NCBI GenBank assembly: GCA_947462535.1
Contig: CANHPN010000010.1
Location: forward strand, 1-61,674
DNA length: 61,674 bases
Direction: 5' to 3'
DNA from: Akkermansiaceae bacterium
GTDB lineage: Bacteria > Verrucomicrobiota > Verrucomicrobiia > Verrucomicrobiales > Akkermansiaceae
This document shows positions 34,297 to 43,355 of this stretch, piece by piece; position 1 is the stretch's first letter, and every line of letters starts with the position of its first letter. Made by a program: the position numbers and the translations under genes. Below the pieces are notes generated by a model, which was given only the letters and a program-made list of their open reading frames with translations, did no database searches and was not told the origin of the DNA.

Positions 34297-36348
34297 TCAC
34301 GCGGTGCTCGGCAGATTCGTGTTCTCGTCAGGAGCCTGAATCAGCGTCCGCATTTTCTGATGAATCCCGTCCAAGCGGGAATCCTCAGCTAGCACCTTGT
34401 CCGCCAGAGCACGCGCCTCCCGCAGCAAGACGGTGTCGCCGAGAAAATCCGTGAAGCGGAGATCCGACAAGCCGCTCTGCACCGTGCCGAGCACGTCGCC
34501 GGGACCACGCAGGCGGAGATCGGCCTCGGCGATTTCAAACCCATCAGAACTCTGCTCCAGCACCCGGAGCTTTTCCAACGCCTCGGGATTCTTACCGTCG
34601 GTTAGTAGGACGCAATAACTCTTGTGCCCGCCCCGGCCGATCCGCCCGCGAAGCTGATGGAGCTGAGCCAGCCCGAAGCGCTCGGCGTGGTGAAGAATCA
34701 TCACGTTCGCATTCGGCACGTCCACGCCCACTTCGATGACCGTGGTGGATACAAGCACCGCGGTTTCGCCTTCGCGGAACCGGCGCATCACCGCCTCCTT
34801 TTCCTCCGGCCGCAGCTTCCCGTGGATCAACCCGACCTCATGGGCAGCCAGGCGCTTCTTCCATTTTTCAAACGCCTCGGTGGCGGACTCGGCCCTCAAA
34901 GTCTCGCTCTCCTCCACTAACGGATACACCAGATAGGCCTGACGGCCCAGGGCAAGCTGGTCCTTCACGAACTTGGTCACGTCCGTTTGTTTCGCCGCGA
35001 TCCGCACGGCGGTGATGATTTTGCCACGCCCCGGCGGCTTTTCGTCCAACAGCGACACGTCCAGATCGCCGTAAATCGTCATGGTCAAAGTCCGCGGAAT
35101 GGGAGTGGCGGTCATGACCAGCACGTCCGGCACGATTCCCTGGCGGATCAGCGACGCCCGTTGCGCCACGCCGAATTTATGCTGCTCGTCGATCACCACC
35201 AGCCCGAGATCCCGGAAGGAAACCGAATCATAAAGCAATGCGTGGGTGCCGATGATGATCTGCGGCTCGCCTTCGGTTTCGAGATGATTGCCTTCGTCAC
35301 GATTGCCCGTTCTCAACGCGACGCGGATTCCCAAAGGCCCCAGCCAACGCCGAAACGTCAGATAGTGCTGCTCTGCCAGAATCTGCGTGGGAGCCATCAA
35401 AGCGGCTTGGCAACCCGAGCCGATGGCCAGCAGCATGGCCGCCATCGCCACAAAGGTCTTCCCGGAACCCACGTCGCCCTGCAACAGCCGGTTCATCGGC
35501 CGGGCCGCCCGCATGTCGGCGAGGATTTCTCTGATAGAACGCTTCTGCGCCTCAGTGAGGTCGAACGGAAGACTCGTGTAAAACTGCTTCAGAAACGAAG
35601 TACTCTTCCCCAGCACGCGGCCGGTTTGTTCGCTGTAGCGAGACCGCCGCCAAGCGACGTTGAGCTGCAGGATGAAGAACTCCTCGAACGCAAACCGCCG
35701 ACGGGCGTCCTTGGCCTGCTCCATCGATTCGGGAAAATGCACGTCCTTGAAAGCCCGCGCTCTCGCAAAAGCATCATCGGTTTCATGATCCGCAGCCAGT
35801 GTCGAAGGATCGATTTGCAGCAGTAACAGATGGATGATTTCCCTCAAGCGCCGCTGGGCGATTCCGGAAATGTTCTTGTAGATGGGAACGATCCGTTCGA
35901 GGTGGATGGACGTTTGGTCGTCATCCCTCAGGATTTCGAATTCCGGTTGGTCGATGATGAGCCGTCCGTTCACATCCTTCACTTTTCCATAGAGACTCAC
36001 CTCCTGTCCCGCCGCGACGACCTTCTGGATGAAAGGCATGTTGAACCACCGGCAGGTGATTTTCCCCGAGCCGAAAACACCGCCTGAGCCATCCATCACG
36101 ACCGCTTCATAGTAGCGCCGGCCCGGGCCGGAGTGCCGGAGAGCAGCGTCGATCACCATGCCGCGAAGACACACGGCGGCAGGTGCCGCCTGATTGGGAA
36201 AGGCATCGAAGTGCCGCCGGTCCTCGTAACGCTTCGGGAAATGCGCGAGCACCTCTGCGGCATTGCTGAAGCCGGCCGCGGCGAGCGCCATCACCTCTCG
36301 CTCGGCAAAAAGCGGCAGGGAAGCCAGGTCATTTCGAGCGGAAAACAC
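34297..36348 (-). CDS. recG: ATP-dependent DNA helicase RecG
   Basis: Branch-migration helicase that remodels stalled forks and Holliday junctions. The 683-residue protein has the N-terminal wedge/OB domain (KRYEDRRHFDAF ... CLRGMVIDA), helicase motif I (LLQGDVGSGKT), the DEQH box (VIDEQHKFGV), TATPIPRT, and the C-terminal LHQLRGRIGRG region with motif VI. Normal length. Last gene of a tight minus-strand series; its ATG lies 12 bases from the stop of the DUF971 gene. Confidence 0.97.
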   Translation of the reverse strand: MFSARNDLASLPLFAEREVMALAAAGFSNAAEVLAHFPKRYEDRRHFDAFPNQAAPAAVCLRGMVIDAALRHSGPGRRYYEAVVMDGSGGVFGSGKITCRWFNMPFIQKVVAAGQEVSLYGKVKDVNGRLIIDQPEFEILRDDDQTSIHLERIVPIYKNISGIAQRRLREIIHLLLLQIDPSTLAADHETDDAFARARAFKDVHFPESMEQAKDARRRFAFEEFFILQLNVAWRRSRYSEQTGRVLGKSTSFLKQFYTSLPFDLTEAQKRSIREILADMRAARPMNRLLQGDVGSGKTFVAMAAMLLAIGSGCQAALMAPTQILAEQHYLTFRRWLGPLGIRVALRTGNRDEGNHLETEGEPQIIIGTHALLYDSVSFRDLGLVVIDEQHKFGVAQRASLIRQGIVPDVLVMTATPIPRTLTMTIYGDLDVSLLDEKPPGRGKIITAVRIAAKQTDVTKFVKDQLALGRQAYLVYPLVEESETLRAESATEAFEKWKKRLAAHEVGLIHGKLRPEEKEAVMRRFREGETAVLVSTTVIEVGVDVPNANVMILHHAERFGLAQLHQLRGRIGRGGHKSYCVLLTDGKNPEALEKLRVLEQSSDGFEIAEADLRLRGPGDVLGTVQSGLSDLRFTDFLGDTVLLREARALADKVLAEDSRLDGIHQKMRTLIQAPDENTNLPSTA

Positions 36349-36360
36349 TTCGGAAGGATT

Positions 36361-36678
36361 CTACGCAGGAGGCAGCTCGGCGAGTTTTTGCAGATACGAA
36401 TAACTGAAAATCCCGGTGGAGTGACCGTCGCTCCAAAACAACTGGATGGCATAACCTCCAACCGTCTCGAATTTCTGAAGTTCAAAGGCCCGCGGCCCAT
36501 ACTCCACCATCGGCCGGAGCACGCGCCCCATGGCGTCCGGCTCGCCTTGGCAGCCCGCACAAGGACACGCGCGGCGAAGCATGGGAAGAGCCAGATAGGC
36601 CTCAAACCCGTCCGCAAATGACAGCGCGAGCTCGTTTCCAATCACTGTGGCGTTTTCCAAGATCAAGGTCATGGGCAA
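36361..36678 (-). CDS. DUF971 family protein
   Basis: A 105-residue cytosolic protein of the DUF971/gamma-butyrobetaine-hydroxylase N-terminal-like family. It shows the CPCAGC (Cys-rich) segment after LPMLRRA and the IQLFWSDGHSTGIFSYSYL core. Members occur near Mrp/ApbC and Fe-S genes, and the cysteines suggest zinc or Fe-S binding, which is unproven. It sits between yggS and recG with 9- and 12-base gaps. Confidence 0.88.
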   Translation of the reverse strand: MPMTLILENATVIGNELALSFADGFEAYLALPMLRRACPCAGCQGEPDAMGRVLRPMVEYGPRAFELQKFETVGGYAIQLFWSDGHSTGIFSYSYLQKLAELPPA

Positions 36679-36687
36679 TCTTTGTGC

Positions 36688-37395
36688 TTATCCGAGTTCC
36701 TCGTCCACCCGATAGGAGCGTTTGCCGAAAATCGCGGACCCCACCCTCACGTGCGTGGAACCTTCCTCGATCGCCACCTCGAAATCACCACTCATTCCCA
36801 TGCTGAGCGCGGGAAGCGTCACTCCGAACTCGAGCTCCAGCGCATCGCGCGTTTCCCGGAGCAGTGCAAACCATGACCGGGCGGATTCAGCATCGGGTCC
36901 GGCCGGAGGAATGCACATCAAGCCGATGATCTCCAAACGTCCTAACTTCAAAAGCTGCTCCATTTCCGCACGCAAGACATCGGGCTCAAAGCCGCCTTTC
37001 GTAGCCTCCCCACCAACGTTCACCTGAAGGAAAACTTTGGGAAACAGGCCGAGCTCACCCGCGATTTCATCGGTGTAAGATGCAAGCCTCAGCGAATCAA
37101 TCGCATGAATGATTTCAAAGCTCTGGAGCATCCTGCGCACTTTGTTTCGCTGGACCCTGCCGATGAAATGCCAGTGTAACGAACCCGGTAAGGCGGCGAT
37201 CTTGGGCTCGGCCTCCTGAACCTTGCTTTCACCGAATTGAAGCTGCCCCGCCTCGAATGCTTCCCGCACCGAACCGACAGGAAAGGTTTTGGAGACCGCG
37301 ATGAGCTCGACCGACTTCACATCCCGCCCCGCGCGCAGACACGCGGCGGAGATTTTCCCGGCGATGACCGATAGATTATCTTCAACCTCCAACAT
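36688..37395 (-). CDS. yggS: YggS-family PLP homeostasis protein
   Basis: Binds pyridoxal phosphate and helps keep B6 balanced; no catalytic activity is known. From ATG 37395 the product has 235 residues; the 40-residue upstream extension overlaps the protease gene and is unlike the family. The PLP lysine is in ELIAVSKTFPVG; FGESKVQEAEPK, WHFIGRVQRNKVR and MSMGMSGDFEVAI-like LSMGMSGDFEVAI motifs are complete. The start overlaps the TGA of the protease gene (TGATG), so translation is coupled. Confidence 0.95.
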   Translation of the reverse strand: MLEVEDNLSVIAGKISAACLRAGRDVKSVELIAVSKTFPVGSVREAFEAGQLQFGESKVQEAEPKIAALPGSLHWHFIGRVQRNKVRRMLQSFEIIHAIDSLRLASYTDEIAGELGLFPKVFLQVNVGGEATKGGFEPDVLRAEMEQLLKLGRLEIIGLMCIPPAGPDAESARSWFALLRETRDALELEFGVTLPALSMGMSGDFEVAIEEGSTHVRVGSAIFGKRSYRVDEELG

Positions 37396-39653
37396 CAACG
37401 TATCTCGGCGGTGCCCTTCAACAACCCTGCAAGGCGCGCGTTCTCGGTGGTATCGACCAGGTCCTTGAGCACCGAAATCGATTCGCGTTTCACGGGATCG
37501 AGTCCAGTCGGCCACTTCGGAGTTTCGTCCAAATCCGCGGTTTCATCCTTGGCGCGACGCATGTATTCGCCGCCCTCATCCGCAGGATTGTAGGGTTTGA
37601 GATCCGCGCCTTTTTCGAGATCTTCGAGAGTTAGCTTGAAAAAGCTCATGGTCTTCTTGTCCTCTTCGCTCATCTTGGCAAACCGCACCCGGCGCTCCGC
37701 ATTGCGGCTCTTCTGGAGCGCGTCGGATTCGACAATCTCCTTCTCGCGGGCCGCCTTGTTCAGAGACAGCCGGTTGCTTTTCAAGCGGTCCTTGGCCTTC
37801 ATCACGTCCTCGATCACATAGGAAAAATCCTTGCACGTGTTCAGCCGCTGCTGGCTCAATTCTTTCAGGCGCGGTATGAACAACGATTGGGCATCGAGAG
37901 GCTTGAAATCGCCGGCAGGACGGATGCGGTCGTGCGGCAGCGGATGTTCAAGAAACGCCTCTCCCACATCCAAGGCATCCGCCAAGCTAGGAATAGCTAT
38001 ATTGGCGGCAACGCCGTCCATTTGTGTGGACGACCCCGATGGTCGATAGAATTTCTGAATCGTCACTTTCAAGAATCCAGCCCGGTTACGTGCGGCAAAA
38101 AGCGGCAACATCCTTCCGATGTCCATCGGTTGTTGCACCGTGCCTTTTCCAAACGTCGAGGAATCCCCGACAATCACCGCGCGGTTGAAATCCTGAAGGG
38201 CACCTGCTAGGATTTCACTCGCTGAGGCACTGCTCTTATCTGTCATCACGACCATCGGCCCCGTATAGATCGGCTTGCCGCCATCCGAATCCTTCACCTG
38301 GACCTGGCCAAGTGTGTTCTTCACCTGCACCACCGGTCCGCTCTCGATGAAAAATCCGGTCATCCGTCGGACCTCCTCTAACGAGCCTCCGCCGTTGTTT
38401 CGAAGATCCAAAATCAAACCGTCAATCTTCTCCTCAGTCAAACGCTTGAGGATTCTCTCAACATCGACGGAACAGCGAACTTTCCCTTCCTCGAAATCGG
38501 CATAAAAGGACGGTAATGTGATCACGCCAAGACGGCGACTCGCACCTTTTTCGGCTTTCATCTCGATCAATTCACCGCTCGCCTGTTCATCTTTCATCTC
38601 CACCTTGCCTCGCTGGATGACGACGATCCGAGTCTCTCCGGGAGGACCGCCCGCAGGCTCGACTTTCAGCGCGACCGTCGAGCCCTCTTTCCCACGGATG
38701 TAATCGACCACCTTGTCGATTTTCATGAACATGATATCAGTCATGTCCTCGGCCTTGCCGGTATTGAGACTATCCACAGCCACCACCCGATCATTGAGCT
38801 TGAGAGTTCCTTCGCGATCGGCGGGCCCTCCCACCACGATGCCCTTGATCTTGGTCGCACCATCATCCTCGCCTTGGAGAAGCGCGCCAATTCCCACCAG
38901 TTCGGTTTTCATTCCGTCCTTGAAGCGATTCATTTCCCGGAAACTCATGTAGTCCGTGTGCGGATCATAAGCCCGGGCGATGGAGCTCAGGAAATAGTTG
39001 GCGATTTCCTCGTCATCAACGTCCTTGACGCTATTGAGAAATCGCTTGTAGCGGAGCGAGACTTTGTCCTTCGGTGTCCGATCGGCACTTCCCGGATCAG
39101 GCTTGCCCTGCTCCTTGGACAACTTGGTCAGCAATTGACGCCGCAAGGCTTCCCCGAGAACCGCTTCTTTGATCTGGCGACGCCACAAGTCGGCGGCTTC
39201 TTTGTCATTTTTCGGCCACGGCGCGTCCTTCCGGCTCAACATGACCGACTCGTTCTCGGAAAAATCAAAATCGGCCCCCTCCAACAACTTTTCGGTGAGT
39301 GTCACGCGCTCCTCAACCCGCTTTTCAAAAACCTGGTAAATCTCGGTCGCGGCGGGCATGCTGTTTCCGTGCAACAAAAGCGTGTGGAGCTGATCGCCGT
39401 ATTTCAAAGTGAAACCATCGACGTCACGTTGGGTGAAATAGAGTCGCTGGGAATCAAGATCTTTCAGGAAATCATCCAGAAAACGCCGGCTGAGTTCCGC
39501 ATTGAAAGGCAAGCGGGCGAAATGACTGTTCTGCAACATGATCGCCATCTGCCTGCCAACCTCGTTGAAGTCGGCCTGTTGCGCCCACGCCGAACAGGAA
39601 ATTACAACAAACGCCGCAGCTGCGGCCGCCTTTTGGAAGCAGGAATTTACCAT
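37395..39653 (-). CDS. prc: tail-specific (carboxy-terminal) protease, S41 family
   Basis: A 752-residue periplasmic protease. I choose the ATG at 39653; three residues earlier is another. A signal peptide ends in AWAQ. The N-terminal Prc domain (PFNAELSRRFLDDFLKDLD) is followed by a PDZ domain (KGIVVGGPADREGTLKLNDRV) and the catalytic S41 domain with Ser in DKSSASASEILAGAL and Lys in TFGKGTVQQ. The C-terminal DUF3340-like region (LNTCKDFSYVIEDVMKAKDR) matches long Prc proteins. It trims outer-membrane and peptidoglycan-enzyme substrates in other bacteria. It lies behind polysaccharide-export genes. Confidence 0.95.
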   Translation of the reverse strand: MVNSCFQKAAAAAAFVVISCSAWAQQADFNEVGRQMAIMLQNSHFARLPFNAELSRRFLDDFLKDLDSQRLYFTQRDVDGFTLKYGDQLHTLLLHGNSMPAATEIYQVFEKRVEERVTLTEKLLEGADFDFSENESVMLSRKDAPWPKNDKEAADLWRRQIKEAVLGEALRRQLLTKLSKEQGKPDPGSADRTPKDKVSLRYKRFLNSVKDVDDEEIANYFLSSIARAYDPHTDYMSFREMNRFKDGMKTELVGIGALLQGEDDGATKIKGIVVGGPADREGTLKLNDRVVAVDSLNTGKAEDMTDIMFMKIDKVVDYIRGKEGSTVALKVEPAGGPPGETRIVVIQRGKVEMKDEQASGELIEMKAEKGASRRLGVITLPSFYADFEEGKVRCSVDVERILKRLTEEKIDGLILDLRNNGGGSLEEVRRMTGFFIESGPVVQVKNTLGQVQVKDSDGGKPIYTGPMVVMTDKSSASASEILAGALQDFNRAVIVGDSSTFGKGTVQQPMDIGRMLPLFAARNRAGFLKVTIQKFYRPSGSSTQMDGVAANIAIPSLADALDVGEAFLEHPLPHDRIRPAGDFKPLDAQSLFIPRLKELSQQRLNTCKDFSYVIEDVMKAKDRLKSNRLSLNKAAREKEIVESDALQKSRNAERRVRFAKMSEEDKKTMSFFKLTLEDLEKGADLKPYNPADEGGEYMRRAKDETADLDETPKWPTGLDPVKRESISVLKDLVDTTENARLAGLLKGTAEIR

Positions 39654-39739
39654 AAAAAACAAACGGGATAGAATTAAGAATGTTTCAAGAAAGTGCCACG
39701 ACTTTCAACGATGTCGATTTCTAAAAACTTGGGATCAGT

Positions 39740-40459
39740 TCACTTTTGTGACTTTCGCTGACTCAGCCAACGCCGGAAATAAGCCTCCTTGGCAGCCCGC
39801 TCAGTGGTTTCAGGGTCGAAATTCCGACCGTTGAAATTGAAAAAAGGCATGTCGGCCTGTAACGGCCGCCTCGCCAAGGTGACCTTGCAATCAACCAATC
39901 CGCCGTCCCGGAGGATTTTGAGGTCCACTTTCGTGTTGGGCTTCATCGCCCGGATTTTCTCTCGAAATGGCAGCAAGGCATCCTCGTCATGCCAGACTTT
40001 GCCATCGAGCCCGACAATCAGATCATTCAATTGAATTCCCGCCCGCCGGGCGGGAGTATCCAGCCGCACTTCCGTCACACGGATCCCCTTTCGCAGTTTG
40101 GGATCACCCGGAACATTTGCGATTTCATCCTTCATCGCAATTCCGATAAACCCCTCGCCCTCCCTCGAATACTCGTCGATGACAAGTTCCCGAAGGACAT
40201 CCAGGCATCGCTGCCTCACTTCGGGATCTTCCGCTTCCCGCGACTTCATGAAGAGTTCGGCCATCGCCAGTTTCGGCTGTTTGCGACTCCAGGCGAGCAG
40301 CTCGGACTGGGCGCTCTCCCGGGCCCGGAAATCCCTGGAACCAAGATCAGACAATGTTTTCGAGGGAAGCTCCAACGAAAATCCGAGAATTGACAAGCCG
40401 AGACACGCCGATCCGACAAGAGCCACTCTCGTCAACCTGCCAGTCTCGCTCAGTCGCAT
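39740..40459 (-). CDS. exported PDZ-domain protein
   Basis: A 239-residue protein with a signal peptide (LVGSACLGLSILGFSLE), a helical HEAT-like N-terminal part (SQSELLAW-type SAQSELLAWSRKQPKLAMAE) and one PDZ domain (about residues 100-195: IRVTEVRLDTPARRAGIQLNDL). No protease domain. It lies 17 bases after the Wza-like gene and 86 bases before the protease gene, so it may present substrates to the protease or sense envelope stress; this is inferred from position only. Confidence 0.8.
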   Translation of the reverse strand: MRLSETGRLTRVALVGSACLGLSILGFSLELPSKTLSDLGSRDFRARESAQSELLAWSRKQPKLAMAELFMKSREAEDPEVRQRCLDVLRELVIDEYSREGEGFIGIAMKDEIANVPGDPKLRKGIRVTEVRLDTPARRAGIQLNDLIVGLDGKVWHDEDALLPFREKIRAMKPNTKVDLKILRDGGLVDCKVTLARRPLQADMPFFNFNGRNFDPETTERAAKEAYFRRWLSQRKSQK

Positions 40460-40476
40460 CGAGGCCGCCTTAACAG

Positions 40477-41040
40477 TTAATTACCCAGCAGACCTTTCTG
40501 AGGAACTTCGATCGTGTCGTTCGGCTGAACCGGAACGTTCATGAACTGCGATTTCGACAGATCATACACTATCTGACGACCACCCCGGAACAGCTTGACC
40601 CGCTTCATGCTGCCAAACTCCGTAGCACCTCCAGCCGCTTGGATTGCCTGATAAAGCGTCAAGCCCTTGGTGAAAGCCTTGGGGCCCGGTGCGCGGACCT
40701 GACCTCCAAGAAAGACCGTCTGCTCATCGATACTGTTACCTCGATTCGAAATCACCTGGATCGTTGGATTCGTGTAGATTCCAAGACTTTTATACCGAGA
40801 CTGGAGAGCGATCGCCAGGTCTTCGTTCCTCAAACCCGCGGCGCGCACCGTGTCGATAAAGGGCATGTTGATGAAGCCGGCATCGGAAACCGGATACATT
40901 CCGTCAATGCGCCCCTTTTCATCGGAAGGCACTCCCGAAATGGTAATCTGAATCGCCTTGCCAGTTTCGATCTGCGCGAACAAAGGCAAGGCGAGGCCAA
41001 TCATCAGAAACAATCCAACAAGCGTTTTCTTAATGTTCAT
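40477..41040 (-). CDS. Wza-type polysaccharide export protein (Poly_export/SLBB)
   Basis: A 187-residue outer-membrane or periplasmic protein. ATG 41040 gives a signal peptide (MNIKKTLVGLFLMIGLALPLF). The N-terminal part (QITISGVPSDEKGRIDGMYPVSDAGFINMPFIDTVRAAGL) is the polysaccharide export domain; a single SLBB follows (VFLGGQVRAPGPKAFTKGLTLYQAIQAAGGATEFG). Much shorter than E. coli Wza (about 380 residues), so it cannot form the full octameric channel alone. Co-transcribed with the BY-kinase (22-base gap). Confidence 0.9.
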   Translation of the reverse strand: MNIKKTLVGLFLMIGLALPLFAQIETGKAIQITISGVPSDEKGRIDGMYPVSDAGFINMPFIDTVRAAGLRNEDLAIALQSRYKSLGIYTNPTIQVISNRGNSIDEQTVFLGGQVRAPGPKAFTKGLTLYQAIQAAGGATEFGSMKRVKLFRGGRQIVYDLSKSQFMNVPVQPNDTIEVPQKGLLGN

Positions 41041-41062
41041 GGTGGTCATCAGAATTGGGATT

Positions 41063-43225
41063 TCAATATAATTCAGAATCATTTTCACGCACGCCAGCCT
41101 GGGGCTTGGCAGGACTTGAGGCAACCGGCACTGGTGTTCCTATTTGTGACTCGGCAGGGGCATAGTAAGTGTAATAGCTGGTATAATATTGATACTGGCT
41201 GTCACTCCGAACATCCACGTTGTTGAGCACGACACCAATCACATTGCCTCCCACGTTCTCCACGGCCTGCTTCACGCGAAGAAGCATGTTTCGTGGCAGT
41301 TTCCGGTGCTGCACGACAATCATGGTAAGATCGACCTCACTCGCAAGAACCGACGCGTCGCTGACTCCAAGGATGGGCGGGCTGTCCACCAGCACAAGGT
41401 CGAAACGCTGCTTGACGTCCTGAATCAACTCGGACATCCGCCGCGAGTTGAGAATTCCCGCCGCATCGGTCGGCAAAATACCGGACGGCATGAAATACAG
41501 GTTATCCACTGGGGTCTGAAAAATCACGTCTTCCAACATCAGCTCGGTCGTCAGGTAATTCGTCAGACCAACCGAGTTGTTGATGTCAAAAAAGGTGTGC
41601 AAGCGGGGTCTGCGCAAGTCCGCGTCTATCATCAACGTGGTATAGCCTCCTTGGGCGCAGACATAAGCCAGGTTTACCAGTGTTGTTGATTTGCCCTCAC
41701 CAGCCGCACCCGAAACCAGCGTAATCGCGTTGTCTTCCGGATTCTTCCGATTGAACTCAATGTTTGTCCGCAGGATTCGATACGCTTCCGCATCCGGACT
41801 CGTGCCACTTTGCTTATGAAGAACCCCCATGTCTTTCGGAATGACCGCAAGAACCGGAACCCGAAGATAACGTTCGACGTCCTCGAGACCCTTCACGGAG
41901 GTATCAAGATATTCCAGGAAGAACGCGATCCCGACTCCAAAAATCAAGCCCACCACCGCCCCCAGAACCAGATTGAGAGTCACGTTCGGACTCACCGGAC
42001 TTTGAGATATTTGTGGCTCTTCATGAACGACAATACTTTCATCTGTCATCTTGTCCGTGATGTTCTTGCCGATCTGCTTCAGTTTCATCGACTGTAGCAA
42101 TTGCTGGTCGGTTTCGAAATCCCTTTTTGCATCAACGTAGTCCTGAGCATCAAGCCCGCGCTTGATTGCCTCCTCACGCGAGTCGTCTTTCAAGATCTCG
42201 ACATTCTTCAAACGATCGCTAGCCATTTCCAACTGCGCCTGCAACGTGGCTCTCAAGTTGACGACACCTTCATCAAGTTGATGTTTCATGGTTTTGATTT
42301 GATCCGCCGCAGCCAAAACCGTGGGATGATTAACACCCAAACCGTTAATTTTAAGGGTGGCGAGAGTCCGCTTCGCGTCGTTATACTGGGGAAGAAGGTT
42401 TTTAATGATGTTGTCAGGCAAATTAAGCCCGGCCGCATACACCATCAACTGATCACTATCATATTTCATGAGGCTGTTGATCTGGCTTTCAAGCTGCATT
42501 TTTTCCTGCTCAAGCTGATTATAGGTTTGAAGGGCCGTCCGGGCTCCCTGATCCTCGTCAACGCCTGACTGACCATAAAAGGAATCCTGCCCCTTGTAGA
42601 TAATGCCTTTGGTTCTTACGATTGTGGCAAGCACCTTGCGACGCTCTTCCACCTTGTCCTCTTGGTCTCGAACCGCCTTGTTCAACTCATACAAGCCCTT
42701 GTCCGAATCGCGGCTTTCTATCTCAGTTCGGTAGGCTTTGTAGGCGCGCGCAACCTCGGCGGTGACATTCCGCGCATCTTCCTTGTCGGTGTGGCGCACG
42801 GTGATTGAAATCAAGTCAGTGCCCCGAATGTTCTGGGTGTTGACGATTCCCTTCAGGATCCGAACGGCCGTTTCCTTGTCGACGCTCCATTTGTTCACCA
42901 GTTCCAAGTTCTCCACCACTTTGGCAAGCGAGTTGCTGCTCTTGATTTTCTCGAACTCCGTTCCAAAAAACTGGGCGGTCATCGGACTTGATCCATAGGA
43001 AGGACTGTCCCCCCCCTCAAACGGAGACTGACCCACAGACCTTGGTTTCACCTCGATGGTCGCCGAGCTTTCATACTTCTTCGGCATCACGTAAGTGATC
43101 ACCGCCGCCGTCATAAAGACCAAAAGGAGGGTTAAAAGGATGATTCCATATCGATTCTTGATGACCTGCCAGTAGTCCACGGCGTGCAGCGCGGCCTCGT
43201 TTTGTTGCGGGTTGTTCATGTTCAT
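41063..43225 (-). CDS. Wzc-like chain-length regulator and bacterial tyrosine kinase
   Basis: 720 residues from ATG 43225. Two membrane helices (YGIILLTLLLVFMTAAVITYV near the N-terminus, VTLNLVLGAVVGLIFGVGIAF further on) enclose a large periplasmic Wzz domain with coiled coils. The cytosolic C-terminal kinase has Walker A GAAGEGKSTTLV (Lys near 512), Walker A' LMIDADLRRPRLH and a Walker B-type LVDSPPILG. The extreme C-terminus carries a tyrosine cluster (SQYQYYTSYYTYY) that is the autophosphorylation site in this family. Controls polymerisation and export of a polysaccharide; glycosyltransferases lie outside the window. Confidence 0.95.
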   Translation of the reverse strand: MNMNNPQQNEAALHAVDYWQVIKNRYGIILLTLLLVFMTAAVITYVMPKKYESSATIEVKPRSVGQSPFEGGDSPSYGSSPMTAQFFGTEFEKIKSSNSLAKVVENLELVNKWSVDKETAVRILKGIVNTQNIRGTDLISITVRHTDKEDARNVTAEVARAYKAYRTEIESRDSDKGLYELNKAVRDQEDKVEERRKVLATIVRTKGIIYKGQDSFYGQSGVDEDQGARTALQTYNQLEQEKMQLESQINSLMKYDSDQLMVYAAGLNLPDNIIKNLLPQYNDAKRTLATLKINGLGVNHPTVLAAADQIKTMKHQLDEGVVNLRATLQAQLEMASDRLKNVEILKDDSREEAIKRGLDAQDYVDAKRDFETDQQLLQSMKLKQIGKNITDKMTDESIVVHEEPQISQSPVSPNVTLNLVLGAVVGLIFGVGIAFFLEYLDTSVKGLEDVERYLRVPVLAVIPKDMGVLHKQSGTSPDAEAYRILRTNIEFNRKNPEDNAITLVSGAAGEGKSTTLVNLAYVCAQGGYTTLMIDADLRRPRLHTFFDINNSVGLTNYLTTELMLEDVIFQTPVDNLYFMPSGILPTDAAGILNSRRMSELIQDVKQRFDLVLVDSPPILGVSDASVLASEVDLTMIVVQHRKLPRNMLLRVKQAVENVGGNVIGVVLNNVDVRSDSQYQYYTSYYTYYAPAESQIGTPVPVASSPAKPQAGVRENDSELY

Positions 43226-43263
43226 TAAGGGGACTATTTTACAAATTCGATAAATTTCAAATG

Positions 43264-43295
43264 GAAAAAAAACCCGCAATGATAAATATTGCGGG
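43264..43295 (-). terminator. intrinsic terminator (minus strand) after the barrel gene
   Basis: On the minus strand CCCGCAAT - ATTTATC - ATTGCGGG is followed by TTTTTTTT. It separates the barrel gene from the BY-kinase gene, so they are different transcription units. Confidence 0.9.
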
Positions 43296-43355
43296 TGTCA
43301 CAGCTCGGGCAAGGCCTATTTCGAGCAGGTGGGCAAGCGTCAAATCACGCAACCC

